Positions 1-7,399 of a stretch of 64,000 bases of DNA are shown piece after piece. Position 1 is the stretch's first letter. Each line of letters begins with the position of its first letter. The notes beneath the pieces are model-generated. The model saw only the letters and a list, made by a program, of their open reading frames with translations, was not told the DNA's origin and ran no database searches. Source of the stretch: Cohnella xylanilytica (GTDB lineage: Bacteria; Bacillota; Bacilli; Paenibacillales; Paenibacillaceae); the NCBI RefSeq assembly GCF_014212175.1, contig NZ_JACJVR010000011.1, forward strand, positions 19,020-83,019, in the 5' to 3' direction. The position numbers were made by a program, and so were the translations under genes.

Positions 1-532
1 GGGCCAGCTCCTGCGACAGGCTCTTGGTCAAGGCCTGGACGCCCGCGCGGAACACGTTGGACAAGACGAGGCCCGGAATCGGCTCCTTGACCGACATGGA
101 CGCGACGTTCACGATGCGTCCGCCGTCCGCCGCGGCGCGCAGATGCGGGAGCGATTCCCGGATCAGCCGCACGACGCTCATCAGCGTCAGCTCGAAGCCG
201 CTCTGCCAGCCCGCGTCGTCGAACGCTTCGAACCCGCCCTGCGGCGGGCCGCCCGCGTTCGTGACGATCGCGTCCAGCCCGCCGTGCCGCTCGGCCGCCG
301 CACGCACGGCTTCCTTGATCTGTTCCGCGTCGCGGACATCCAGGCGCGCGGCGAACGGCGCGTTGCCGGTCGCCGCCGCGATCTCTTCGCGGGCCGCCTC
401 CAGCTGCGCCAAGTCGCGGCTTGCGATCGTCACCTTCGCGCCTTCGCGCGCGTATTCGAGCGCGATCGCCTTGCCGAGGCCTTTGCTGGCCGCGGCGACG
501 AATACCGATTTTCCTCGCAGACCCGTCTCCAT
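1..532 (-). CDS. SDR-family oxidoreductase, partial (C-terminus outside window)
   Basis: The gene reads leftwards from an ATG at 532 and runs off the window at base 1, leaving about 177 residues. A Rossmann nucleotide-binding start (KSVFVAAASKGLGKAIA) and the NAG motif in the form VTNAGGPPQG mark a short-chain dehydrogenase/reductase, which would use NAD(P)H on an unknown substrate in the cytoplasm. The serine strand is present (RIVNVASMS), but where YxxxK is expected the sequence reads LVLSNVFRAGVQALTK, without the catalytic Tyr and Lys. This is a known atypical SDR subgroup in Bacillales whose activity is unclear. It lies just downstream of the GNAT gene on the same strand, so the two may be co-transcribed. 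Confidence 0.85.
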   Translation of the reverse strand, partial: METGLRGKSVFVAAASKGLGKAIALEYAREGAKVTIASRDLAQLEAAREEIAAATGNAPFAARLDVRDAEQIKEAVRAAAERHGGLDAIVTNAGGPPQGGFEAFDDAGWQSGFELTLMSVVRLIRESLPHLRAAADGGRIVNVASMSVKEPIPGLVLSNVFRAGVQALTKSLSQELA

Positions 533-562
533 ATCCGATCTTCTCCCTTCGAATAGACCCGA

Positions 563-1096
563 TCAGGCTTCGATTCTCTTCCCCAATACGGCCAGGTCCC
601 GCTCGATGCCGTCGAGCACGGCCACGCGCGGATAATAGCCCCACTGCTCGAAGCCGAACTTGCGCAGCAGGCCGAGGCTCGGCTCGTTGTGCCCGAACAC
701 GAACCCGAGCACCGTCTTCACCTCGAGCCGCGGGCATTCCGCGAGCACGTGCCGGATCAGCCGGCTTCCGACGCCGCTGCCCCGGCTCTCTTCGGCGACG
801 TAGATGCTGAGCTCCACGGTCGCGTCATAGGCCGGACGGCCGTAGAACGTGCTGAGGCTCGCCCAAGCCGCGATCCGTTCTCCGTCGCGCGCCACCCAGA
901 GGGGCCGCCGGTCCGGCGTATGCGCCTCGAACCACGGCAGCCGGCTCTCGACCGACACCGGCTCGAGATCGGCCGTCACTTGGCGGGACGCGATCGTACT
1001 ATTATAAATGTCCACGATGGCGGGCAAATCTTCCCTGCGGGCGAATTCGATTCGCAGCTCCCGGTCGTTCTCCAACGGCGTCGCTCCTCTTCTCAT
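563..1096 (-). CDS. GNAT-family N-acetyltransferase (phosphinothricin acetyltransferase-like)
   Basis: The 177-residue protein has the GNAT fold expected of a phosphinothricin/methionine-sulfoximine acetyltransferase relative. It shows an N-terminal [17 protein letters not shown], a middle strand [20 protein letters not shown] carrying the acetyl-CoA pyrophosphate loop (RGSGVG), and the C-terminal [20 protein letters not shown]. Proteins of this group transfer acetyl from acetyl-CoA to small amines or amino-acid analogues; the actual substrate here is unknown. Length matches the family. The ribosome binding site is weak (GAAGAAG), so a start a few codons further in is possible. It sits 30 bp upstream of the SDR gene on the same strand. 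Confidence 0.85.
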   Translation of the reverse strand: MRRGATPLENDRELRIEFARREDLPAIVDIYNSTIASRQVTADLEPVSVESRLPWFEAHTPDRRPLWVARDGERIAAWASLSTFYGRPAYDATVELSIYVAEESRGSGVGSRLIRHVLAECPRLEVKTVLGFVFGHNEPSLGLLRKFGFEQWGYYPRVAVLDGIERDLAVLGKRIEA

Positions 1097-1185
1097 GATC
1101 TTCTTCGATTCTACCCGAGGCGGCGGCGGGGGACAACCGGTCGGCAGGGCCGCGGCAGGCGTTCTTTTGCGTCTAGGATTTCCAT

Positions 1186-1214
1186 TTGCAACCTAATAAA
1201 GCCTCCGTTATAAT
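1186..1214 (+). promoter_or_regulatory. sigma-A promoter of uvrA
   Basis: A -35 TTGCAA (1186-1191) and a perfect -10 TATAAT (1209-1214) are separated by 17 bp, about 90 bp upstream of the uvrA start. This is the best promoter match between the divergent acetyltransferase gene and uvrA. Confidence 0.7.
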
Positions 1215-1219
1215 GGATG

Positions 1220-1233
1220 GGAACACATATTCT
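1220..1233 (+). promoter_or_regulatory. possible LexA/DinR (SOS) box upstream of uvrA
   Basis: GGAACACATATTCT resembles the Gram-positive LexA box CGAACRNRYGTTYC: the left half GAAC is intact and the right half is ATTC instead of GTTC. It begins 5 bp after the -10 hexamer, so it would cover the transcription start. uvrA is SOS-controlled in Bacillus. The match is imperfect. Confidence 0.35.
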
Positions 1234-1302
1234 TATCGAACGGACTACCGCGGCCGGTTTGACGCAAGCCCCGCTGTGACCGTAACGAAAGGGGCTATAC
1301 CG

Positions 1303-4161
1303 TTGGCCATCGAGAATATCGTCATTAAGGGCGCAAGGGCCCATAATTTGAAGAATATCGACGTTACCATCCCGCGCGACAAGTTCGTCGTTCTGACGGG
1401 GCTGAGCGGCTCGGGCAAGTCCTCGCTGGCGTTCGACACGATCTACGCCGAAGGCCAGCGCCGGTACGTCGAGTCGCTGTCGGCCTACGCGCGCCAGTTC
1501 CTCGGCCAGATGGACAAGCCGGACGTCGACTCCATCGAAGGGCTGTCGCCCGCCATCTCCATCGACCAGAAGACGACGAGCCGCAACCCGCGCTCGACCG
1601 TCGGCACCGTCACGGAGATCTACGACTACCTCCGCCTCATGTTCGCCCGCGTCGGGCGTCCGCACTGCCCGGATCACGGCGTGGAGATCACGTCGCAGAC
1701 GGTGGAGCAGATGGTCGACCGGATTATGGAGTACCCGGAGAGGACCCGCCTTCAGATTCTCGCTCCGATCGTCTCCGGACGCAAGGGAGAGCACAGCAAG
1801 CTGCTGGCCGACGTGCAGAAGCAGGGCTTCGTTCGCGTGCGCGTCAACGGCGAGATCCGGGATCTGGCCGACAAGATCGAGCTGGAGAAGAACAAGAAGC
1901 ATTCGATCGAAGTCGTCGTCGACCGGATCGTCGTGAAGGACGACGTCGCGACGCGGATCGCGGATTCGCTCGAGACGGCGCTCAAGCTGTCCGACGGCAA
2001 GGTCATCGTGGACGTCATCGACAAGGAAGAGCTGATGTTCAACTCGAACCTCGCTTGTCCGATCTGCGGCTTCTCGATGGAGGAGCTTGCGCCGCGCATG
2101 TTCTCCTTCAACTCGCCGTTCGGGGCGTGCCCGGAGTGCGACGGCTTGGGCGCGAAGATGGTCATCGATCCCGAGCTGCTCGTGCCCGACCGGAGCCGCA
2201 GCATCGACGACGGCGCGTTCGAGGCGTGGGCGGGCAGCACGTCGAACTACTACCCGCAGTTCCTCGCTGCCGTCTGCGCGCATTACGGCATCCCGACCGA
2301 CGTGCCGGTGTCCGAGCTGACCGACAAGCAGATGAACACGATTCTGTACGGCACGGGCGGCGAACGGATCCGGTTCCGCTACGAGAACGAGTTCGGCCAT
2401 TCGCGCGATGCCCAGGTTCCGTTCGAGGGCGTCATCCATAATCTCGAGCGGCGCTATCGCGAGACGGCGTCCGAAGGCATCCGCGAGTTCATCGAGGCGT
2501 ACATGAGCGCCCAGCCGTGCGCCAAGTGCAAGGGCCATCGTCTGAAGCGGGAATCGCTCGCGGTTACCGTCGGCGACCAGAACATGGCTTACGTCACTTC
2601 CTTGTCGATCGGCGAGGCTCAGCGGTTCTTCTCGGGGTTGGAGCTGACCGAGAAGGAGCAGCAGATCGCCAACCTGATCTTGAAGGAGATCAACAACCGG
2701 CTCGGCTTCCTCGTGAATGTCGGCCTCGAATATTTGACGCTGTCCCGCGCGGCCGGCACGCTGTCCGGCGGCGAGGCGCAGCGCATCCGGCTCGCGACGC
2801 AGATCGGCTCCAGCCTGATGGGCGTGCTGTACATTCTCGACGAGCCGAGCATCGGGCTGCACCAGCGGGACAACGACCGCCTCATCCAGACGCTCGAGCA
2901 TATGAGGGACCTCGGCAACACGCTGATCGTCGTCGAGCATGACGAGGATACGATGATGGCGGCCGACTACCTGATCGACATCGGTCCGGGCGCGGGCGTG
3001 CACGGAGGCCAGGTCGTGTCTCACGGGACGCCGCAGGAAGTGATGGCGGACGAGAAGTCGCTGACCGGCGCGTACCTTAGCGGCCGGAAGTTCATTCCCG
3101 TTCCGCTGGAGCGCCGGAAGCCGAACGGCAAGTGGCTGGAGATCAAGGGAGCCAAGGAGAACAACCTGAAGAACCTGAACGTGAAGATTCCGCTCGGCGT
3201 ATTCACGGCGGTGACGGGGGTATCCGGCTCCGGCAAGTCGACGCTCGTCAACGAGATCCTGTACAAGACGCTCGCGAGAGACTTGAACAAGGCGAAGACG
3301 CGGCCGGGCGAATACAAGGAGATGCTCGGCATCGAGCACCTGGAGAAGGTCATCGACATCGACCAGTCTCCGATCGGACGGACGCCGCGCTCCAACCCGG
3401 CGACGTACACCGGCTTGTTCGACGACATCCGCGACGTATACGCGATGACGAACGAGTCGAAGGTGCGCGGCTACAAGAAGGGCCGCTTCAGCTTCAACGT
3501 GAAGGGCGGACGCTGCGAGGCGTGCAAGGGAGACGGCATCATCAAGATCGAGATGCACTTCCTTCCGGACGTGTACGTTCCTTGCGAAGTGTGCAAGGGC
3601 AAACGCTACAACCGCGAGACGCTCGAAGTGAAGTACAAGGGCAAGAGCATCGCGGAAGTGCTGGAGATGACGATCGAATACGCGACGGAGTTCTTCCAGA
3701 ACCTGCCGCGCATCCATCGGAAGCTGCAGACGCTGCTCGACGTCGGCCTCGGCTACATGACGCTCGGCCAGCCGTCGACGACGATGTCCGGCGGCGAGGC
3801 GCAGCGCGTGAAGCTGGCCGCCGAGCTGTACCGCCGCAGCACGGGCAAGACGCTGTACATCCTCGACGAGCCGACGACCGGTCTGCATGCGGACGACATC
3901 GCCCGCCTGCTCGAGGTGCTTCAGCGGCTCGTCGACTCCGGCGAGAGCGTGCTCGTCATCGAGCATAATCTCGACGTGATCAAGACGGCCGACTATCTCA
4001 TCGACCTCGGCCCGGAAGGCGGCAGCGGCGGCGGAACGCTCGTCGGCACCGGCACGCCGGAGCAGCTCGCCGCGAACTCGAAGTCGTACACGGGCAAGTA
4101 CCTCGGCCCGATCCTCGAGCGCGACCGCGCCCGCACGGAAGCGGCCCTGGCCAAATCGTAA
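1303..4161 (+). CDS. uvrA: UvrABC system protein A (excinuclease ATPase subunit)
   Basis: UvrA scans DNA for bulky lesions and loads UvrB in nucleotide excision repair. The 952-residue product has two ABC ATPase modules: Walker [10 protein letters not shown] and GVSGSGKST, and two signature motifs LSGGEAQR and MSGGEAQR. It also has zinc-binding cysteine pairs (CPIC...CPEC and CEAC...CEVC). The start is taken as TTG at 1303 because the protein then begins with the family's usual (M)[18 protein letters not shown] and a ribosome binding site AAAGGGG lies 8 bp upstream; an in-frame extension to 1186 has no such support. uvrB is not adjacent, unlike the uvrBA operon of Bacillus. A strong terminator follows. 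Confidence 0.97.
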   Translation: MAIENIVIKGARAHNLKNIDVTIPRDKFVVLTGLSGSGKSSLAFDTIYAEGQRRYVESLSAYARQFLGQMDKPDVDSIEGLSPAISIDQKTTSRNPRSTVGTVTEIYDYLRLMFARVGRPHCPDHGVEITSQTVEQMVDRIMEYPERTRLQILAPIVSGRKGEHSKLLADVQKQGFVRVRVNGEIRDLADKIELEKNKKHSIEVVVDRIVVKDDVATRIADSLETALKLSDGKVIVDVIDKEELMFNSNLACPICGFSMEELAPRMFSFNSPFGACPECDGLGAKMVIDPELLVPDRSRSIDDGAFEAWAGSTSNYYPQFLAAVCAHYGIPTDVPVSELTDKQMNTILYGTGGERIRFRYENEFGHSRDAQVPFEGVIHNLERRYRETASEGIREFIEAYMSAQPCAKCKGHRLKRESLAVTVGDQNMAYVTSLSIGEAQRFFSGLELTEKEQQIANLILKEINNRLGFLVNVGLEYLTLSRAAGTLSGGEAQRIRLATQIGSSLMGVLYILDEPSIGLHQRDNDRLIQTLEHMRDLGNTLIVVEHDEDTMMAADYLIDIGPGAGVHGGQVVSHGTPQEVMADEKSLTGAYLSGRKFIPVPLERRKPNGKWLEIKGAKENNLKNLNVKIPLGVFTAVTGVSGSGKSTLVNEILYKTLARDLNKAKTRPGEYKEMLGIEHLEKVIDIDQSPIGRTPRSNPATYTGLFDDIRDVYAMTNESKVRGYKKGRFSFNVKGGRCEACKGDGIIKIEMHFLPDVYVPCEVCKGKRYNRETLEVKYKGKSIAEVLEMTIEYATEFFQNLPRIHRKLQTLLDVGLGYMTLGQPSTTMSGGEAQRVKLAAELYRRSTGKTLYILDEPTTGLHADDIARLLEVLQRLVDSGESVLVIEHNLDVIKTADYLIDLGPEGGSGGGTLVGTGTPEQLAANSKSYTGKYLGPILERDRARTEAALAKS

Positions 4162-4167
4162 CGCACA

Positions 4168-4219
4168 GCCGCCCCGTCTTCGATTGTCCCATCGACAATC
4201 GGAGACGGGGCGGCTTTAT
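4168..4219 (+). terminator. rho-independent terminator of uvrA
   Basis: A long GC-rich inverted repeat (GCCGCCCCGTC...GACGGGGCGGC) with a CCAT-containing loop is followed by TTTATT. It lies 7 bp after the uvrA stop codon and before the convergent small secreted protein gene. Confidence 0.85.
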
Positions 4220-4241
4220 TGCGGTTGTCCCTTCAGTCGCC

Positions 4242-4682
4242 TCAGCTCAGCGTGAAGCGGTACGAATAAGCGCTCGGACCGGTGGGCTGAACGTAGAGCG
4301 TGTAGCTATGGTACGGGTTCAGCGTCAACGAATACGAATGGCTGCCCGCCGTGATGCCGCTTGCGCCGAAGACGTAGCTGCTCGTCCCGCTTACGGTCGT
4401 GTCGTAAAGCACGAAGCCGCCGGACGCTCCTGGCGTATCCACGGTAAAGGCGAGCGTATGGGAGGAGACGCCGTCATTCGAGAACTTCCAACTGTCCATC
4501 GGGGTGCCGCCCTCCATATAACCGTAGTTGTCGAAGTTGAAGGACGTTTGGGTAATGCTGTAGCCGCCCGTGCCTTTCGGATTTTCGTTGATGACCGGAT
4601 TGGCGTACGCGGAGGACGCCCCGATGACGATGGCCGCCGCAGCCAAGCTCGCGGCAACCGCTTTGCTCCAACCTTTCTTCAT
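4242..4682 (-). CDS. small secreted protein of unknown function
   Basis: The 146-residue product begins MKKGWSKAVAASLAAAAIVIG and ends its signal peptide at an Ala-x-Ala site (SSAYA). The mature part (about 120 residues) is rich in Ser, Thr, Gly and Tyr, with almost no Lys or Arg, and reads like an all-beta domain; no family was recognised. ATG 4682 is preferred over ATG 4688: the ribosome binding site GAGGAG is only 2-3 nt before 4688 but about 8 nt before 4682. A promoter lies immediately upstream (-35 TTGTAT, 18 bp, -10 TAAAAT). Confidence 0.7.
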   Translation of the reverse strand: MKKGWSKAVAASLAAAAIVIGASSAYANPVINENPKGTGGYSITQTSFNFDNYGYMEGGTPMDSWKFSNDGVSSHTLAFTVDTPGASGGFVLYDTTVSGTSSYVFGASGITAGSHSYSLTLNPYHSYTLYVQPTGPSAYSYRFTLS

Positions 4683-4698
4683 TTTCATCTCTCCTCAA

Positions 4699-4728
4699 AT
4701 TTTAGTAGAATCTACCGGAATCATACAA
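4699..4728 (-). promoter_or_regulatory. putative promoter of the small secreted protein gene
   Basis: On the minus strand a -35 TTGTAT (4728-4723) and a -10 TAAAAT (4704-4699) are spaced by 18 bp, directly before the ribosome binding site of the 4682 gene. Four or more matches in each hexamer; modest confidence. Confidence 0.4.
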
Positions 4729-4876
4729 CGAACATCGGCCGGGCTCTACCGTTTGGCGTCGAGACGGTAAGATTGGACATATTCTTCTTAAAAGCGCGAC
4801 TGCTTCGACCGGAGCCTGGCTTGCCCAAGACCCGGAATCGCCGTATCGCAGGGGGAATACGGAATAGGAGAGAACC

Positions 4877-4963
4877 ATGCGCGGATATACGATATACGTC
4901 GTAGAGGACGAGCCTGTCGCTGGGGACGACGTTTGCGGCGAGGTACGAGGTGCGAAGGATTAG
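4877..4963 (+). pseudogene. remnant of an OmpR-type response regulator (N-terminus only)
   Basis: A 28-codon frame starts at ATG 4877 with a ribosome binding site (TAGGAG) 6 nt upstream. It begins MRGYTIYVVEDEP, the typical first strand and acidic pocket of a receiver domain, then loses similarity and stops at 4963. Another frame just downstream (about 4930-5010) reads ARYEVRRIRSRLESNKP, which weakly resembles the C-terminal winged helix of the same family. This suggests a response-regulator gene with a large internal deletion; the C-terminal match may be chance because it overlaps the ilvN terminator. Confidence 0.4.
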
Positions 4964-4977
4964 ATCGCGACTGGAGA

Positions 4978-5012
4978 GCAATAAACCCGTAAGCCGCATA
5001 GCGACTTACGGG
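4978..5012 (-). terminator. terminator of ilvBN
   Basis: On the minus strand CCCGTAAG...CTTACGGG (8-bp arms, 11-nt loop, arms at 4986-5012) is followed by TTTATTGCT. It lies 16 bp after the ilvN stop codon. Confidence 0.8.
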
Positions 5013-5028
5013 CCCGCGCGAAATTCCG

Positions 5029-5517
5029 CTATCCCCGATTCATGGCGGTCTCGCCGGTCCGGGTGACCTCGAGGATGCCGTAGGACTTCACGAGCTGCAG
5101 GAACGCGTCGTTTTTCTCCTTGTCGCCGACGACCTGGACGATCAGCACGTTCGTGCCCGCGTCGATGATCGAGCAGCGGAACGTGTCGATCAGGTGCTGC
5201 ACTTCCAAGCGATGCTCCGGCGTAATGGTCAGCTTGATCAGCATGAGCTCGCGGGCGACGGCCGGCCGTTCGTTCAGCCGGATGACCGCTACGACGTCGA
5301 TCAGCTTGGCCAGCTGCGAGCAGATCTGCCCGATCTGCCGGTCGTCCCCCCGGGCGGCGACGATCATGCGCGACATTCCTTCCCGCTCGGAGCTGCCGAC
5401 CGTGATGCTGTCGATGTTGTAGCCTCGCCGGGCGAACAGCCCGGACACCCTCTGAAGGACGCCCGGCGTATCCAGCACGAGCACGGATATATATTCCTTC
5501 GTCTCCATCCGCTCCAT
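5029..5517 (-). CDS. ilvN: acetolactate synthase small (regulatory) subunit
   Basis: The 162-residue protein is the regulatory subunit of acetohydroxyacid synthase, which gives valine feedback control and raises the activity of IlvB. An N-terminal ACT domain (YISVLVLDTPGVLQRVSGLF, with the G-x-L-x-R-V core) is followed by the family's C-terminal domain (LMLIKLTITPEHRLEVQHLI). The start ATG at 5517 overlaps the ilvB stop by one base (TGATG) behind GGGGAGG, which indicates translational coupling. Length is normal. Only ilvB and ilvN are here; ilvC and leu genes are not next to them. A terminator follows. Confidence 0.95.
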   Translation of the reverse strand: MERMETKEYISVLVLDTPGVLQRVSGLFARRGYNIDSITVGSSEREGMSRMIVAARGDDRQIGQICSQLAKLIDVVAVIRLNERPAVARELMLIKLTITPEHRLEVQHLIDTFRCSIIDAGTNVLIVQVVGDKEKNDAFLQLVKSYGILEVTRTGETAMNRG

Positions 5518-7271
5518 CACTCCTCCCCTAGAATCATGTCCGCGAGCGTCTTGCCTTGAGGAATCATCGGGAACACGAGCTCGTCCTTCGCGATCACGAA
5601 GTCGATGAGCACCGGTCCGTCCGTCTCCAGCGCTTCCTGCCACACTCTCTCGGCTTCCGCCTTGTTCGAGGCGCGAAGCCCCTTGACGCCGTACGCTTCC
5701 GCCAGCTTGACGAAGTCCGGGCTGCCGGACAGGTCGATATGGCTGTAGCGGCTCTCGTAGATGAGCTCCTGCCATTGGCGGATCATGCCGAGCGTCCGGT
5801 TGTTGAACACGACGATCTTCACCGGAATGTTATGGATCGCGCAGACGGCCAGCTCCTGCGAGCACATCTGCATGCCGCCGTCGCCGTTCACGGAGACGAC
5901 GAGCCGGTTCGGGTTGCCGATCTGCGCTCCGATCGCGGACGGGAAGCCGAAGCCCATCGTGCCGAGCCCGCCGGAAGAGAGGAAGGTGCGCGGATGCTCG
6001 TAGCGGCCGTACTGGGCGGCCCACATCTGGTGCTGGCCGACGTCGGTCGTCACGATGGCGTCGCCCCCCGTCGTGCGGGCGATCATCTCCATGACGTATT
6101 GGGGCTTCAGCTCCGTCTCGGAATCCCGGTACCGCAGCGGAACCTCATGCTTCATCCGCCGCACGTGATCCGCCCACGGAGCGGACTCTTCGATCCAATC
6201 CTCGATTTCCTCCAGCCGCTCCCGCAGCGCCTCGTTCAACGTCCGCAGCACCAAGGCCGCGTCCCCGGCGACGCCGATGGCGGTCGGCACCAGCTTGCCG
6301 ATCTCGGCGGCGTCGATGTCGATATGGGCGATCCGCGCGCGGCGGGCGAAGCCGTCGAGCCGCATCGTCACCCGGTCGTCGAACCTCGCTCCGACGGAGA
6401 CGAGAAGATCGCACTGCATCAGCGCCTGGTTGGCCGCGTACGTGCCGTGCATGCCCGGCATGCCGAGCCACAGCTCGTGCGAAGCCGGAACGCCGCCCAG
6501 ACCGAGGAGCGTCGTCGTGACGGGAATCCCCGTCATCCCGATCAGCTCCGCGAGCTCGCCGGAAGCCCCCGAGGAGATGACCCCGCCACCCGCGAGCAGC
6601 AGCGGCTTCCGCGACTCCAGAATGGCGTCCGCCAATTCCCGGACGTCCGCTTCCCGCGGCTCGGTCTCCGGCGCGTAGCCGGGCAGCTCGATCGTCTCCG
6701 GGTAGACGAACGGAACGATATCCGCCGAGACGTCCTTCGGGATGTCGACGAGAACCGGTCCTTTTCTCCCCGTATTCGCAATGTAGAAGGCCTCGCGAAT
6801 GGTCCGCGCCAGATCCTCCGCCCGCCGCACCAGGAAGCCGTGCTTCGTGATCGGCTGCGTGATGCCGATAATGTCGGCCTCCTGGAAAGAATCCGTGCCG
6901 ATGAGCGACGTGGCGACGTTGCCCGTAATGACGACGAGCGGCACCGAATCCATATAGGCCGTCGCGATGCCGGTGACGAGATTCGTCGCGCCCGGCCCCG
7001 AGGTCGCGAGGCAGACGCCGGTCTTGCCCGTCGAACGGGCGTAGCCGTCGGCCGCATGGATGGCTCCTTGTTCGTGCCGCGTCAGCAGGTGGCGGAAGTC
7101 GGGATTGCCGTGCATCGCGTCGTAAATATAGAGAACCGCCCCGCCCGGGTAGCCGAAGACGCACTCGACTCCTTCCAGCAGCAGGGTGCGCAGCAAAATC
7201 TCCGAACCCGATATCTCGTCCCGCTTAAGCATCCGCTCGCGGGCATCCGCGGACAATAATCCGTTCATCAT
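5517..7271 (-). CDS. ilvB: acetolactate synthase large (catalytic) subunit
   Basis: The 584-residue product condenses two pyruvates, or pyruvate with 2-ketobutyrate, the first common step of branched-chain amino-acid synthesis. Visible features: the N-terminal ThDP domain with the catalytic Glu in LTRHEQGAIHAADGYARST, the GPGATN motif, the FAD-binding central domain, and the C-terminal ThDP/Mg site (VNGDGG...NN). The start lies behind GGAGGAGG with 5-nt spacing; a second ATG follows directly. No T-box leader is visible in the short 128-bp gap to the divergent LuxR-type gene, so leucine control through a T-box is not supported here. Confidence 0.97.
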   Translation of the reverse strand: MMNGLLSADARERMLKRDEISGSEILLRTLLLEGVECVFGYPGGAVLYIYDAMHGNPDFRHLLTRHEQGAIHAADGYARSTGKTGVCLATSGPGATNLVTGIATAYMDSVPLVVITGNVATSLIGTDSFQEADIIGITQPITKHGFLVRRAEDLARTIREAFYIANTGRKGPVLVDIPKDVSADIVPFVYPETIELPGYAPETEPREADVRELADAILESRKPLLLAGGGVISSGASGELAELIGMTGIPVTTTLLGLGGVPASHELWLGMPGMHGTYAANQALMQCDLLVSVGARFDDRVTMRLDGFARRARIAHIDIDAAEIGKLVPTAIGVAGDAALVLRTLNEALRERLEEIEDWIEESAPWADHVRRMKHEVPLRYRDSETELKPQYVMEMIARTTGGDAIVTTDVGQHQMWAAQYGRYEHPRTFLSSGGLGTMGFGFPSAIGAQIGNPNRLVVSVNGDGGMQMCSQELAVCAIHNIPVKIVVFNNRTLGMIRQWQELIYESRYSHIDLSGSPDFVKLAEAYGVKGLRASNKAEAERVWQEALETDGPVLIDFVIAKDELVFPMIPQGKTLADMILGEE

Positions 7272-7399
7272 CCAAACCTCCTCCGGTAACGTAAAGAACG
7301 CTATAAACGTAACACGGAGCCGGCCGAAGGCACTCTACCCTTTCGGTTACTTTGGTAGTATACTTTTCGATAAAACGCGGTTGAACCGAGGTAACGCCG

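Noticed and set aside
5029..5775. Longer ilvN reading from 5775
   Set aside because: The extra N-terminus lies inside ilvB and reads as a shadow; ATG 5517 with TGATG coupling fits the family length.
7272..7399. T-box leader expected before ilvB
   Set aside because: Only 128 bp lie between the divergent starts and no T-box core (TGGNACC-type) or terminator/antiterminator is visible.
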